Source: Simmondsia chinensis (lineage: Eukaryota; Streptophyta; Magnoliopsida; Caryophyllales; Simmondsiaceae). From it: a stretch of 64,000 bases of DNA. Positions within the stretch are counted from its first letter, which is position 1; each line of letters begins with the position of its first letter. The stretch is from positions 10,105,001 to 10,169,000 of the forward strand of contig JAGTTD010000011.1 of NCBI GenBank assembly GCA_018398585.1, in the 5' to 3' direction. The notes under the pieces are model-generated. The model was not told where the DNA came from and searched no databases. It saw only the letters and a list, made by a program, of their open reading frames with translations. Positions 32,319 to 42,185 of this stretch are shown in pieces. Position numbers and translations under genes: made by a program.

Positions 32319-33450
32319 AGGACCAGCTTTACAAGCGATCTCCTCTCATCCCTTACTGAAATGTGTGGGACATATGAAGGACGAGAGATTCTGGAAGAAA
32401 TTCATGAAGGTGAATGTGGAGGACATATAGGGGGACAAGCACTTGCAAATAAAACTCTAGGAGCAGGATACTTCTGGATCACCTTGAAAAAAGATACCAA
32501 AAAATTAGTACACCATTGTAAAGCTTGCCAACGATTTGCTCCGATCTGTCATGCGCCTCCCACCACTCTACAGACATTAATTAGCCCACTACCTTTTGCG
32601 CAATGGGAAATTAATATATTGGGTGCCTTTCCTCTATCCTCGGGACAAAGAAAATTCGTGATAATAGCCATCGATTACTTCACTAAATGGGCTGAAACCA
32701 AACCAGTGGCAAAAATAATGGATCAAGCAGCAGAACGCTTCCTGTGGAAAAATATTATTACCCGCTTCGGAGTACCCAGAATACTTGTGGCAGATAATGG
32801 ATCCCAGTTCGGTTCAACCAGGTTTCAAACATATTGCAAAGAGGTAGGCATCGGTCTTCATTTTTCTACAATAGCTCACCCACAAAGTAACGGACAGATT
32901 AAGGCAGCTAACAAGAAAATACTAAAAGGTATTAAGAGAAGGTTGGATGAAGCAAAAGGTTTATGGGTTGAAGAGCTGCCCAGTATACTGTGGTCCTATC
33001 GAACCACCGCAAAAAGAGCAATAGGAGAAACACCTTTTATATGCTGACATATGGAGCAGAAGCAATCCTACTAATAGAAATACAGAACTGTACGTTCTAT
33101 GTAAAGTATTATCATCCGGAAGAAAATGCGACACTAATGACAAACTCTCTGGATTTAATAGAAGAGGTCCGATCTAAAGCTCTGTTACACATGGTAACGC
33201 AGAAATAGGCAATGGCCAAATATTTTAACCGCAAAGTTAGACCGCGATAATTCCAAGTAGGGGATTTCGTTTTAAGACACACGAAAACCAGAGGAAAAAG
33301 TGCAGAATTTGGAAAACTCACACCTAATTGGGAAGGTCCTTACAAAGTAATCTAGGTCCTAAGAGATGGAAGTTATCAGCTATGCCGCTTAGATGGAACC
33401 GAGGTATCCAGAAGCTGGAATGCGCCGAACCTCAGAAAATATTACCCGTA
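32319..33450 (+). pseudogene. pol: Tat-like integrase with two catalytic residues lost
   Basis: The zinc region is intact (HEGECGGHIGGQALANKTL, HHCKACQRF). In the catalytic core the first site reads WEINILGAF (WxxDILGPF expected: Asp to Asn), the second ADNGSQF is kept, and the third reads NGQIKAANKKI (Q-x-E-A-A-N expected: Glu to Lys). The C-terminal part after 33050 (MAKYFNRKVRPR, FQVGDFVLRHTKT, NWEGPYKVI) is broken by a frameshift near 33045 and stops. The enzyme cannot be active. Confidence 0.85.
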
Positions 33451-33690
33451 ACTACGCCGCATCCTTAGGCATATAATGAACTTTCTTTTTGTGTAAGCGT
33501 ATGTCAGCTGTCTTGTACATTTGAAAATACACATTGAATAAATACGACATCAGTTATGCAAAACATAAAGGTTTTCTCTTTTCGTTAAAATATTGAAAAA
33601 TAAATTCAAATGAACACATGTTAGGTACTTCTTGCATCATAGAAAAATAAAGTCATTAGGAATGCAACTACGTATCCTCACCTATTAAAG
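33451..33690 (+). other. Region after Tat-like pol, no gene seen
   Basis: A/T-rich sequence directly after the pol stop, with 'gaataaatacg' at about 33536 as a possible polyadenylation signal. I see no reading frame or repeat. Confidence 0.4.
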
Positions 33691-34345
33691 GTGCTACCCT
33701 TTACCTATTTAAAGTTACACCCTTCACCCATTTAAGGTGTAACTCTTCACCTGTCAAAAAGAGAGCTACCATATGCTTACCAACAATACGAAATGACATA
33801 ACATTGTCGATCAAACGACATAACACTTCACCCGTTAAAAAAAAGAGCTACCATAAACTTACAAACAATACGAAATGACATAACAACATAACTCTCCACC
33901 TGTTAAAAAAAAAAAAAGAAAAAAAAAGAGCTACCATACACTTACCAACAATACAAAATGACATAACATCGTCGATCAAACAACATAACTCTTCACCTGT
34001 TAAAAAAAAGAGCTATCATACACTTACCAACAATACGAAATGACATAGCAACATAACTCTTCACCTGTTAAAAAAAGAGCTACCATACACTTATCGATGA
34101 TAAGATCAAACCACATAACTCTTCACCTGGTTTAAAAAAAAAAAAAGAAAAAAAAAAGAACTACCACACACTTATCAAAAAGAAAGATATCATACACCCA
34201 TCAACAATACGAAACAACATTATCAGCCAATTATACAATCCTTCACCTATTAAAAGGAGAGATCTACCAAGAATACAAAACAACGTGATATTATAATTAA
34301 ATAACACAATTCTCCATCTATCCTACACTTGTTAAAAGTACAACC
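33691..34345. repeat. Minisatellite with A-rich runs
   Basis: Six or more imperfect units built on 'cataactcttcacctgttaaaaaa', 'gagctaccatacacttacc' and 'aacaatacgaaatgacata'. Spacing varies from about 64 to 96 bp. Two units contain a poly-A/G interruption (around 33907 and 34134). No coding function seen. Confidence 0.8.
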
Positions 34346-34981
34346 ATACATTTTCATACAAGGTCAAGCGTACCCAGGCACAGAACAAACTTCCAGTCGG
34401 AATTCCACATATCGTCACCCATGACTATCCATCATACAAAACCATCACCTCGTCCACAAGAAAGGAAGAAAGAAGGAAAGAAAGTTATAACCCCATAAGA
34501 CCTAAGCTTGCAAATGAGAAATACCTCCAGCAGAGGAGGAAACATCCCTCTGAGATAACTCATCATTAATCTCGTTGGTAATTTAAGAGATTAAGGAGTC
34601 AATCATAGGACGAGTAAAGTTGGGGCCACCATCGCCAAGCTTTTGAGATAAGCGAGCAAAGGCTGCATCCATGCCGGCCCAATAAAAGTCACTCTGAGTA
34701 ATCTGGAATTCAGAACTAGACTTGAAGGTAGCAACGACTTCCTCCCGGGCTCGAGGGAGCGCAGCTTGAAGATCGTTAATTTGCACATCCTTACTATGTA
34801 AATATCTTGCTTGACGGCAAATATCAGCTTGCGCCTCGCTTAACCTCCTTTGAAACTGCTCCACTTCACGATGAAAGTCTTCTTGCTGCTGTAAAGAGGC
34901 ACTGTTCCTGAAGGTTCTGGCAACGAGCCATGGCATCTGTGTGAGATGACGCACGCCATTTGACTCAAATAGCCCAAAACA

Positions 34982-35088
34982 CTGAGATGCTGTAGAATAA
35001 GCCATGCAAACATTCCAAATGTAAGCAATAATGTTAAAAAGAAAGAAAGAAAGGCAAAAGGAAGAATAACATAAACACAAAATATCAC
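34982..35088 (-). other. Intron 2 of the antisense gene
   Basis: 107 bp, donor AAG|gtgata and acceptor catctcag|TGT on the minus strand, with a T-rich interior. Removing it keeps phase 0 between exon 2 and the coiled-coil exon 3. Confidence 0.7.
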
Positions 35089-35576
35089 CTTTGACAGGGT
35101 AAAAGAACTCTGAGGACGAATAGTCCCAGGAGGCGACAGCTCTTCAAAAACTCTAAGCAAAGACGCAAAGTCCGTCAGGGGATGAGGGAAAGTCAAGGTA
35201 TCCCCTCCGCGGGTAGAGGTCTCGTCTGTACGGAAGTCTCTCATAGGAGAAGCAGAAAGAGGTGGCGGTAAGTGAATGACGGTAGGTGCTTCGAATATTG
35301 CAAGATTTTGCACCGGCTCGGAACGTGCTTGAACATTCCTCCCTTCAGGATGAAGGCCGAACTGAGTAGACCGACCCCACGGAGGTAACATTGTAATACC
35401 TCTACGTACACGACGTCAAACAGAGCCTTCATCCTCAAAAGTTGGCTATACAACCCGAGGAGGAGGGTCCTCGGAAGAAGGTCATACTGAGGGTTGAGCG
35501 GAGGCACCCATGCCAGTAGGCTGAGGAGAGTCTGAAACTACGTAATGGGCAATATTAAAATTACCTACCTCCTCGG

Positions 35577-35689
35577 CTGCATCACAAAAAAGAACCAGTG
35601 ACAAAAGTTAAAAACGATAAACACCCATCGTTATATAGTAAACAATATAATAATTTAACAAAGAAGTCAAACATTTGAAATTCATATAC
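35577..35689 (-). other. Intron 1 of the antisense gene
   Basis: 113 bp, donor CCCAG|gtatat and acceptor ttttttgtgatgcag|CC. Splicing joins phase 1 of the (shifted) exon 1 frame to an exon 2 frame that then stays open apart from three single-base stops over about 163 codons. Confidence 0.7.
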
Positions 35690-36499
35690 CTGGGAAAGAC
35701 CTCTCGCTTAATCGAGCTTTTACAAGTACTATCTCCTTAGTGAGAAGAGAGCGAGTAGCTACAAACAATCCTCATCAGAATTCGTGCCAAAGTAGTTAAT
35801 AATCACCCAATCTGAAGGAGCCAACTCTTCTGGACGTGGTCTGGGGGCACGCGTTAGTTTATGCCACACCACAAAGTACCTGGGAAGAGTAGGTGGGCGA
35901 AGCCACAAAAACTTGTTCAACCAAGTTTTAAGGTTAGAAGGGTTATCCTCGACAAAGCGCCAACTCCCATGGCTCTCGAAAGAAAATGTGCTCCGACTTT
36001 TTTTGACTTTAAACAAATAGTCAAAAGCCTTGTCGGAAACTGTGAAACCCTTAACAAAATAAGTAATTAAAAACCCGTACACGTTCCGAAAACCATTAGG
36101 GGTCACCTGGCTAGGACATAAGGTATACCGCTCCAATAAACTAGATACAAAAAAAGGAAGCAGAAATCTAAGCCCAGCACTTAAAGACTCCATTGTCACA
36201 GCAAAACAGTCATGTCGAGGAGGAAATAATATTTGGCCAGTCTCCCTAGGAGCCCATATTTCATACTCTGAGGGAAAATAATACTTCTCTTTCATAGAAG
36301 AAATCTTCTCAACATTCGAATAAAGTTGAGCAAACCGCTTAAAAGGCCTAATATCCGTAACATGTGGGAACTCGGCCCGTACTCTAGCTTTGTTATCAGT
36401 AGAAGCAAAATTAGGCACAGAACCAAAAGTAGAGGGCCGGTTTTCGGCTTGACCATCTTGATTCATACTTCGAGTCCTACTTCTACCCTGAACCATTTT

Positions 36500-37190
36500 T
36501 AATCTGCATTAAAATCCCCTTAATAAGTATAATAGGAATCAAAGAACACATATACATACGCGAATAAGGGCAATGCTCCTCTCTCGGGGCACGAAAAGAT
36601 GGTGGAGGCAATGCGATAACCAATCCCTGATTCATAGGAGATAAAATATAAGTAGGGTCGCGGGGGGGGGGGGGGGGGGGGGGGGGTGTGGATGGATGTA
36701 CACAGCCTTCCTCCTATCTTCTAGCCTATCAGAAATTGTGGGATTATTTAAAACACGGCGATAGTAGGAAGAACTATGGCTGTTGGCACCCGAGCTCATT
36801 TCACAAATAAAACAACCTTAATCACAACAAAAAGAGAAAACTTTATGTCCTTTGAAATAGGTAGGACACAATAAAGAGGTCAGATAAAATGAAACTGTTA
36901 ACACTCACAAGCCAACAAAGCACATGTTACAGGGAAATTTTGACCCAAAATAACAGCTAATGAACACCACAAACAGGAACATCCGCAGGTCAACACAAAA
37001 GGACACAAGAGGCAAAATGGTAAGTTACAATCAAAGTCAGATGAACTAAAGTTGTTAACATTCACAAAACAATATAATACACACTACACTAAGACACGCA
37101 GGGCAAAGTGACAAGCTGGGTGTTAGCCAAGTTCGTATACACCAAGACATTGGTACTAATACACTAGCATGACAAGGGGAAAACAGATAT
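36500..37190. other. Non-coding segment between antisense gene and T/A-rich tract
   Basis: This segment would hold the promoter of the antisense gene. I see no reading frame. It includes the poly-G SINE-like scrap at 36655-36725. Confidence 0.35.
36655..36725 (-). mobile_element. Probable Au-SINE fragment with a 25-base G tract
   Basis: On the plus strand 'gggtcgc', then 25 consecutive G (36662-36686), then 'tgtggatggatgtacacagccttcctcc'. The gatgtacacagccttcc part matches gatgtacgcagccttcc of the SINE at 4729-4875, and the G run replaces the same segment. Ends and target duplication are not resolved. Confidence 0.5.
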
Positions 37191-37459
37191 GACTCAAAGA
37201 ACTACAGTACACCCAAAGAACAGGTTTCTTTGTAAAACTAGGCTAAAATTAAAATTAGAACTAAACCAAAGATCAATCGACATCAAACTCATCAAAAATC
37301 GCAGCCAAACACCCTCATTTCGACATATAATCAAAGTCCCATCTACCCATACGAAATTAGGGCAAAAAGAATGAGAAATCGCCATGCCTGGTGCTGAAAC
37401 CCAATGGAAACAACTGGAAACAAGAGAAAACAAGCAAGTAACCACCATGTGGAGGAGTA

Positions 37460-37640
37460 GAAGGAAACTTTGAGGAAAAAAAAAAAAAAGAGACCGAATG
37501 GGAGGAAGAGGAAAAGGAGAAAACGGTGAGGAAGGAGGAATGAAGAAGAAAAGAAAAGGGGAAGAGAAAAAGGAAAAGGAAAAGGAAAAGAAAAAAGAAA
37601 AAAGAATAAAAATAAATAAATAGAAAAAAGAAAGAAAAAT
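37460..37640. repeat. Purine-rich low-complexity tract
   Basis: A long G/A-only stretch (gaggaagaggaaaaggagaaaa type). The apparent open frame on the other strand is only poly-Phe/Ser from this bias and is not called. Confidence 0.8.
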
Positions 37641-38190
37641 AATTTTATACACTGGGGGATGCGTTAAACGCCCACTAGTATAAAATTGGGAGATATAAGT
37701 AGTTAAGATTATAAATAATTTTATATACTGGGGGCTACATTAAACGCCCACCAGCGCAAAAATAGGAGCTATAAGTAGTTAAGATTATAAATAATTTTAT
37801 ACATTGAGGGCTGTGTTAAACGCCCACTAGTGTAAAAATGGAAGCTATAAGTAGTTAAGATTATAAATAATTTTATACACTGGGCGCTGCATTAAACGTC
37901 CACTAGTGTAAAAATGGGAGGTATAAGTAGTCGAGACTATAAATAATTTTATACACTGGGGGCTGTGTTAAATGCCCACCAGTGTAAAAATGGGTGATAT
38001 AAGTAGTTGAGATTATATAATTTTATACATTGGGGGCTGCTTTAAATGCCCACTAGTGTAAAAATGAGAGATATAAGTAGCTGAGATTATAAATAATTTT
38101 ATACACTAAGGGCTGCTTTAAACGCCCACTAGTCTAAAAATGGGAGGCATAAGTAGTTGAAATTATAAATAAATACACTGAGAGTTATGT
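37641..38190. repeat. Minisatellite of hairpin-forming 76-bp units
   Basis: About seven copies, starting near 37641, 37716, 37792, 37868, 37945, 38020 and 38094. The unit is 'ataattttatacactggggg', then 'tgcattaaacgcccactagt', then 'gtaaaaatgggaggtataag', and an A/T-rich end. Each unit contains an imperfect inverted pair (ttttatacactgggggc and gcccactagtgtaaaa). Confidence 0.9.
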
Positions 38191-38775
38191 AAAAAAAAAA
38201 AATGAAATGATGAGTAAATCTTGTGCCCTGACAAGTTTCGTAAATACTAAACTCACGCATAAGAATGGTTCAGAATTCATAACCAGGTTATTTGCTGCAG
38301 GGAGTATAACCCAAAGATGGCCTAAATAAAAATCTAACATCTACTTCTCCACCACGATACACTCAAAACACTATCTTTCATTCATACAAGCATACTTACA
38401 TAACATATTCAGAACAAGCTTATCCCACAAGATCGAGACTAAACACCACAAAGTACATAGTTATTTATTTACAATATGTGCCTTCGATATACACAAGAAG
38501 TCATCAAACACACTTAAACAAAGAAATTACAAACAAATTTGTACAGATAGAGTCCAAAATATGTCCTAGTCACAAAGTATCCCACGAGTATAAACTGGAG
38601 CAGCCACATGGATGGAGTGAACTCCAATATGCATACAAGCGCGCCTATTCCCCATGTCCATGTGAACATCTGACCCGGAGTGCCCCATGATGAGGCCCAG
38701 AAAAGGCATAACTATAAACTTTAAACTTAGTGAAAAAGATTATGAGCGAATCCGTCACTGTAAAACCTGTTACGC

Positions 38776-39709
38776 CTACATGACCTGGCACAAAAACCAT
38801 GAATTTACATCCCTTCGATCTGGAAGAATCCATAAGGAAAGAGCCAAGCCATGCAACGTGGCCAAACAAAGGCATCCTTGCCAACAGAAAATCCCTAAAC
38901 TTTGACTACGAAAAACTTCGTCATGAATATTCAATGGAAGAAACAAGAATGTAGCATAGTCCCTCCTTATGTCTCACGCCACTATATATGGATAGAAATA
39001 CAGGGAGTTTGGAGTAAAGTAACCACTACGTTCCGATAAAAGGTACAATATCCCATCACAAAACACTGGACGAGTAAAATCTATTTTACCCCCACCTGTA
39101 TTATCATCCGTCTGATAGCGCCAGAAGCCACGATCAAAGTAAAAAATTGAATACCAATCTCCTTCGGCCCAGGAATCGCCTCTCAGGTTGGCATTGAGAT
39201 TAAGAGCAAACACAAAAATATGATAGCTAAAAGGGTAACAAAAAGCATCTTCATAGCATACAAACACAACATTAAGAGTGCTACTCAGATAGCGTAATTC
39301 ATCAGGCAAGAAAAAGGGAAGATACATTCTAGTAGTTTGATTACACACAGATAAACCCATAGGCCCATAGAAAGGAATACCTCAGCATAAGACTAATCCG
39401 TCACTTACTCCCACAATTTCTTTATCCTTCGTTAAAAAAATGTAAGGGCCGGGGAAGAAGGCAAGGTGCGAAAAAAGGCAAGTGCAACAAATGCATCTCC
39501 ACATGTTCGCCAAACGGAGGACGATACCCATTTAAGATAAGCACATTATCTGCTGAACGACGGAAGCAGTTCATAGATTGTTCTTTGCTAAAATCCGCCT
39601 ATAATAAAAGTTGACGGCAAAATCAAGAAACTGCACGACATTGGTTTAAAGCCTTAAAAGACAGCCACGAGAATATTAGAAACAGAATATATGCGGGAAA
39701 CATTTCCAT
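38776..39709 (-). pseudogene. Antisense F-box protein pseudogene inside the Tat-like element
   Basis: On the minus strand ATG at 39709 starts MEMFPAYILFLIFSWLSFKA, then LNQCRAVS: an F-box (compare ILxxIFSRLPxKxLxxCRxV). Downstream are SDGLVLC and SVCNQTTRMYLPFF (F-box-associated 'CNPxTR' motif), then DYATFL, IDFTRPVFCDGILYLLSE, LGIFCWQGCLCLATLHGLAL and RDVNSWFLCQV, ending at TAG 38776. This order matches plant F-box/F-box-associated (FBA/kelch-like) proteins. F-box proteins recruit substrates to SCF ubiquitin ligases. Stops occur at codons 29 and 37 and elsewhere, with one frameshift near 39400. I infer capture from the host, because retroelements do not normally encode it. Confidence 0.7.
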
Positions 39710-39912
39710 CCTAAAATGTTACAAACAAAAAAACTGAAAATAAGGGAAATTTATCAAAAGTAATTTTCTAAAAACAGAGGAGAAAAGAAAAAAAAGGAGA
39801 AGTAACCAAAACAATACAAGTGAAAGTTAAAATGAGGATATCAAATTAAAACAACATTTATAAAGAGGAGTAGAAGAAAGTAACATGCCAAGGGCGTATT
39901 TATACAAATACA

Positions 39913-39951
39913 CACTTTTCAAACAAAAGAATAAAATTTGTTTGAAAAGTG
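39913..39951. repeat. Perfect inverted repeat abutting the polypurine tract
   Basis: cacttttcaaacaaa (39913-39927) and tttgtttgaaaagtg (39937-39951) are perfect reverse complements with a 9-base A-rich loop. The right arm overlaps the purine tract that primes plus-strand synthesis. Confidence 0.85.
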
Positions 39952-39957
39952 GGGGCC
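39945..39957 (+). other. Polypurine tract of the Tat-like element
   Basis: aaaagtgggggcc directly before the 3' LTR (TGTTTTTAG at 39963). Confidence 0.8.
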
Positions 39958-39962
39958 TAATA

Positions 39963-40893
39963 TGTTTTTAGTTTAGAAAAAATAACTAAAAATTAATGCA
40001 ATTCGCCCAATAAGAGTAGAATCAACATTATTCGCCAAGTAGGGGTGAAACACAACATTATTCGTCCAGTAGAAGTAAAATCAACATTATTTGCCCAGTA
40101 AAGGTGAAACACAACATTATTCTTCCCGTAGAGGCAAAATCAACATTATTCGCCTAGTAGGAGTAGAATCAACATTAATCGCCTAGTAGAGGTGAAACAT
40201 AACATTATTCGCCCAGTAGGGGCAAAATCAATGTTACTCGCCCAGTAGGAGTAAAAATCAACATTATTCGCCCAATAGGAGTAGAATCAACATTATTCGC
40301 CCAGTAGGAGTAGACACAACATTATTCGCCCAGTAGGGGCAAAATCAACATTATTTGCCCAGTCGGGGCAAAATCAACATTATTGCCCAATGGGGGTAAA
40401 ATCAATATTATTTGCCCAGTAGAAGTAAAAATCAATATTATTCGCTCAGTAGGGATAAAATCAACATTATTCGCCCAGTAGGAGTAGAATCAACATTATT
40501 CGCCTAGTAGAGGTGAAACACAACATTATTCGCCCAGTAGGGGCCAAATCAACGTTATTCGTCCAGTGGGGATAAAATCAACATTATTCGCCCAGTAGAG
40601 AGAAAAATAACGTTATTCGCCCAGTAGGGATAAAGACAACATTATTTACTCATGTAATGCCAAAAACCGTATGAACCTATCCATTTTCACTCCTTTTAAG
40701 GAACATTCAAAACTTAACTTTTAAGAAAGAAAAAAGGATACTTATCTAAAAACTAAAAACGTCCCACCACTATAAATAAGAAGAAGGGAAAGAAAGGAAA
40801 GGCAGGAAAAACCAAGGGATAACGGGGATCTCGATAATCGTTAAGTAGCGTGAGTTTAGCTTCTTCCCAAACACCTACTAAACACCATAAACA
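39963..40893 (+). mobile_element. 3' LTR of the Tat-like element
   Basis: 931 bp, TGTTTTTAGTTTAG ... CACCATAAACA. It matches 22490-23453 throughout, with the same minisatellite and the same TATA region (40771-40780). It is followed by cttag, the second copy of the target duplication, and then by the rest of the Athila-like LTR. Confidence 0.9.
39990..40650 (+). repeat. LTR minisatellite (3' LTR copy)
   Basis: The same 'attattcgcccagtaggagt' array as in the 5' LTR, about 19 units. The order of variants is similar but not identical, and the total is about 33 bp shorter. Confidence 0.9.
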
Positions 40894-41123
40894 CTTAGAT
40901 CTTATTAAATTAGAAAACTTTTAAACAAAATTAGTAAAAATTTGTAGGTCTTTTAATTTTAGTTGTTATATATTCAAAATTTCAATTTTTGGTCGTTCAA
41001 AAAGCACTAAAACTATTAATTTTGGTACTTATTCAATAAACAATCCTCGTGGGAATGATAGTCTACTCACTCTGTATTACTTGATACAACTTAGTGCACT
41101 TGCTAAGCAAACACCACGAATCA
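40894..41123 (+). mobile_element. Athila-like copy C 3' LTR, right part
   Basis: Continues the LTR interrupted at 22489 and ends ...gctaagcaaacaccacgaatca. It matches the 3' end of the LTR at 381-600 in reverse. Directly after it, copia LTR sequence resumes. Confidence 0.85.
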
Positions 41124-42185
41124 TTTAGCACAATTAAATTTACTCATCTCATGAATTCTTTAATATTTTTCTGATGGTGTAAAATTATAGGCCTGCGTAG
41201 GGACCTCAGGAACAATTTAAATCTTGCTCCAAATGGGTCAAAACTCGTTATCATCTTATGATAGTATTTAATTATCATTTAATAGGACTTAATTCCACTA
41301 AATAAATCCTACTGCACTCAAGAGTCGAATTATTTATTCGATAATTCTCAATTTGTAATAATTGAATGATTAACCCCTCTATTAGATATCCGTGAGAAGC
41401 AATAATTAAAACTACCATCATAATACTTCTCGCCAGTTCTCCTGAAGTTCTTGACACACCCTTTTCGAATACTTATGTGATACAGGAAATTATTCTTCAT
41501 ATCAATTCTAGTGACGAACACTTGGAATACTTTGGCCAAATATTTCAAATTCTTTGAATACTTACAAATCCACTGAAGGAGACATCTATATCTCATAAGA
41601 GAATATAGACTCCATGTTGACTATTTTGTTCCCATTACATTTCATGCATTCACTTAACTTACGTTACAGGACCTCACTTTGAGTACATTAAAGTGGCGAA
41701 CACTACGTACAAAAGTTCAAGACAATCTCAGGATTTAGAGCTATCGCCTAATCACAAAGACTATTTATTTCCGATAGCAGTTAGGAAAAAAACAATTCCG
41801 ATGGTCCAGATCAATGTTCCAATCCTATTGATGAACACTAATTATGATACTTTAGGATCCCTATCCATATGACCTAGACAAGCCATCTAAGGAATCATAT
41901 TATAGTCTTATCAGAGAAGTTGTCCAGCACTCATTGCCGACTTTGAGCTAATTTTGACAACATGTCACAATTTTTATTTAAGTCTATCCATGGCTCAATA
42001 TCTTTAACCACTTAAACCAAACTATGACATGTCACAATGGACTGCGTTTATCTCATGGAACGTCTTAGAAACAATCACATGCAAATTTGACCTGTAAATC
42101 ACAATCAGACATAAAATATATAAAACAATTTATATTTTAGAATTTAAACACAAATAATGGGGTTTTAAGGACAATGGTTCCAACA
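41124..42185 (-). mobile_element. Copia-type LTR, minus strand (truncated by Athila insertion)
   Basis: On the minus strand it starts TGTTGGAACCATTGTCC at 42185. It matches, more weakly, the LTRs of the copia element on its right in inverted orientation: blocks around 41255-41310 correspond to 42490-42560 and 49860-49900. It ends at 41124, where the Athila-like LTR begins. No coding. Confidence 0.75.

Larger units (their letters stand above)
34583..36496 (-). pseudogene. Antisense three-exon gene of the Tat-like element (Transposase_28-like)
   Basis: Start ATG at 36496 (MVQGRSRTRSMNQ). Exon 1 runs to 35690 and contains SEYEIWAPRETGQILFPPRH and FFVSSLLERYTLCPSQVTPN into GFLITYFVKG, which resembles the plant 'putative gypsy-type transposon' (Transposase_28) N-terminal domain. 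Intron 1 is 35577-35689 (113 bp, gt...tgatgcag). Exon 2 is 35089-35576 (Pro/Ser-rich linker). Intron 2 is 34982-35088 (107 bp, gt...atctcag). Exon 3 is 34981-34583, a coiled coil (EQFQRRLSEAQADICRQARY) ending at TAG. Frames join exactly across both introns. A one-base deletion near 35760 and three stops in exon 2 make it a pseudogene. It lies opposite to gag-pol. Function unknown. Confidence 0.75.

Noticed and set aside
37194..37652. 152-residue minus-strand frame with hydrophobic start
   Set aside because: Most of it is poly-Phe/Ser from a purine-rich low-complexity tract; no homologous structure or start context.
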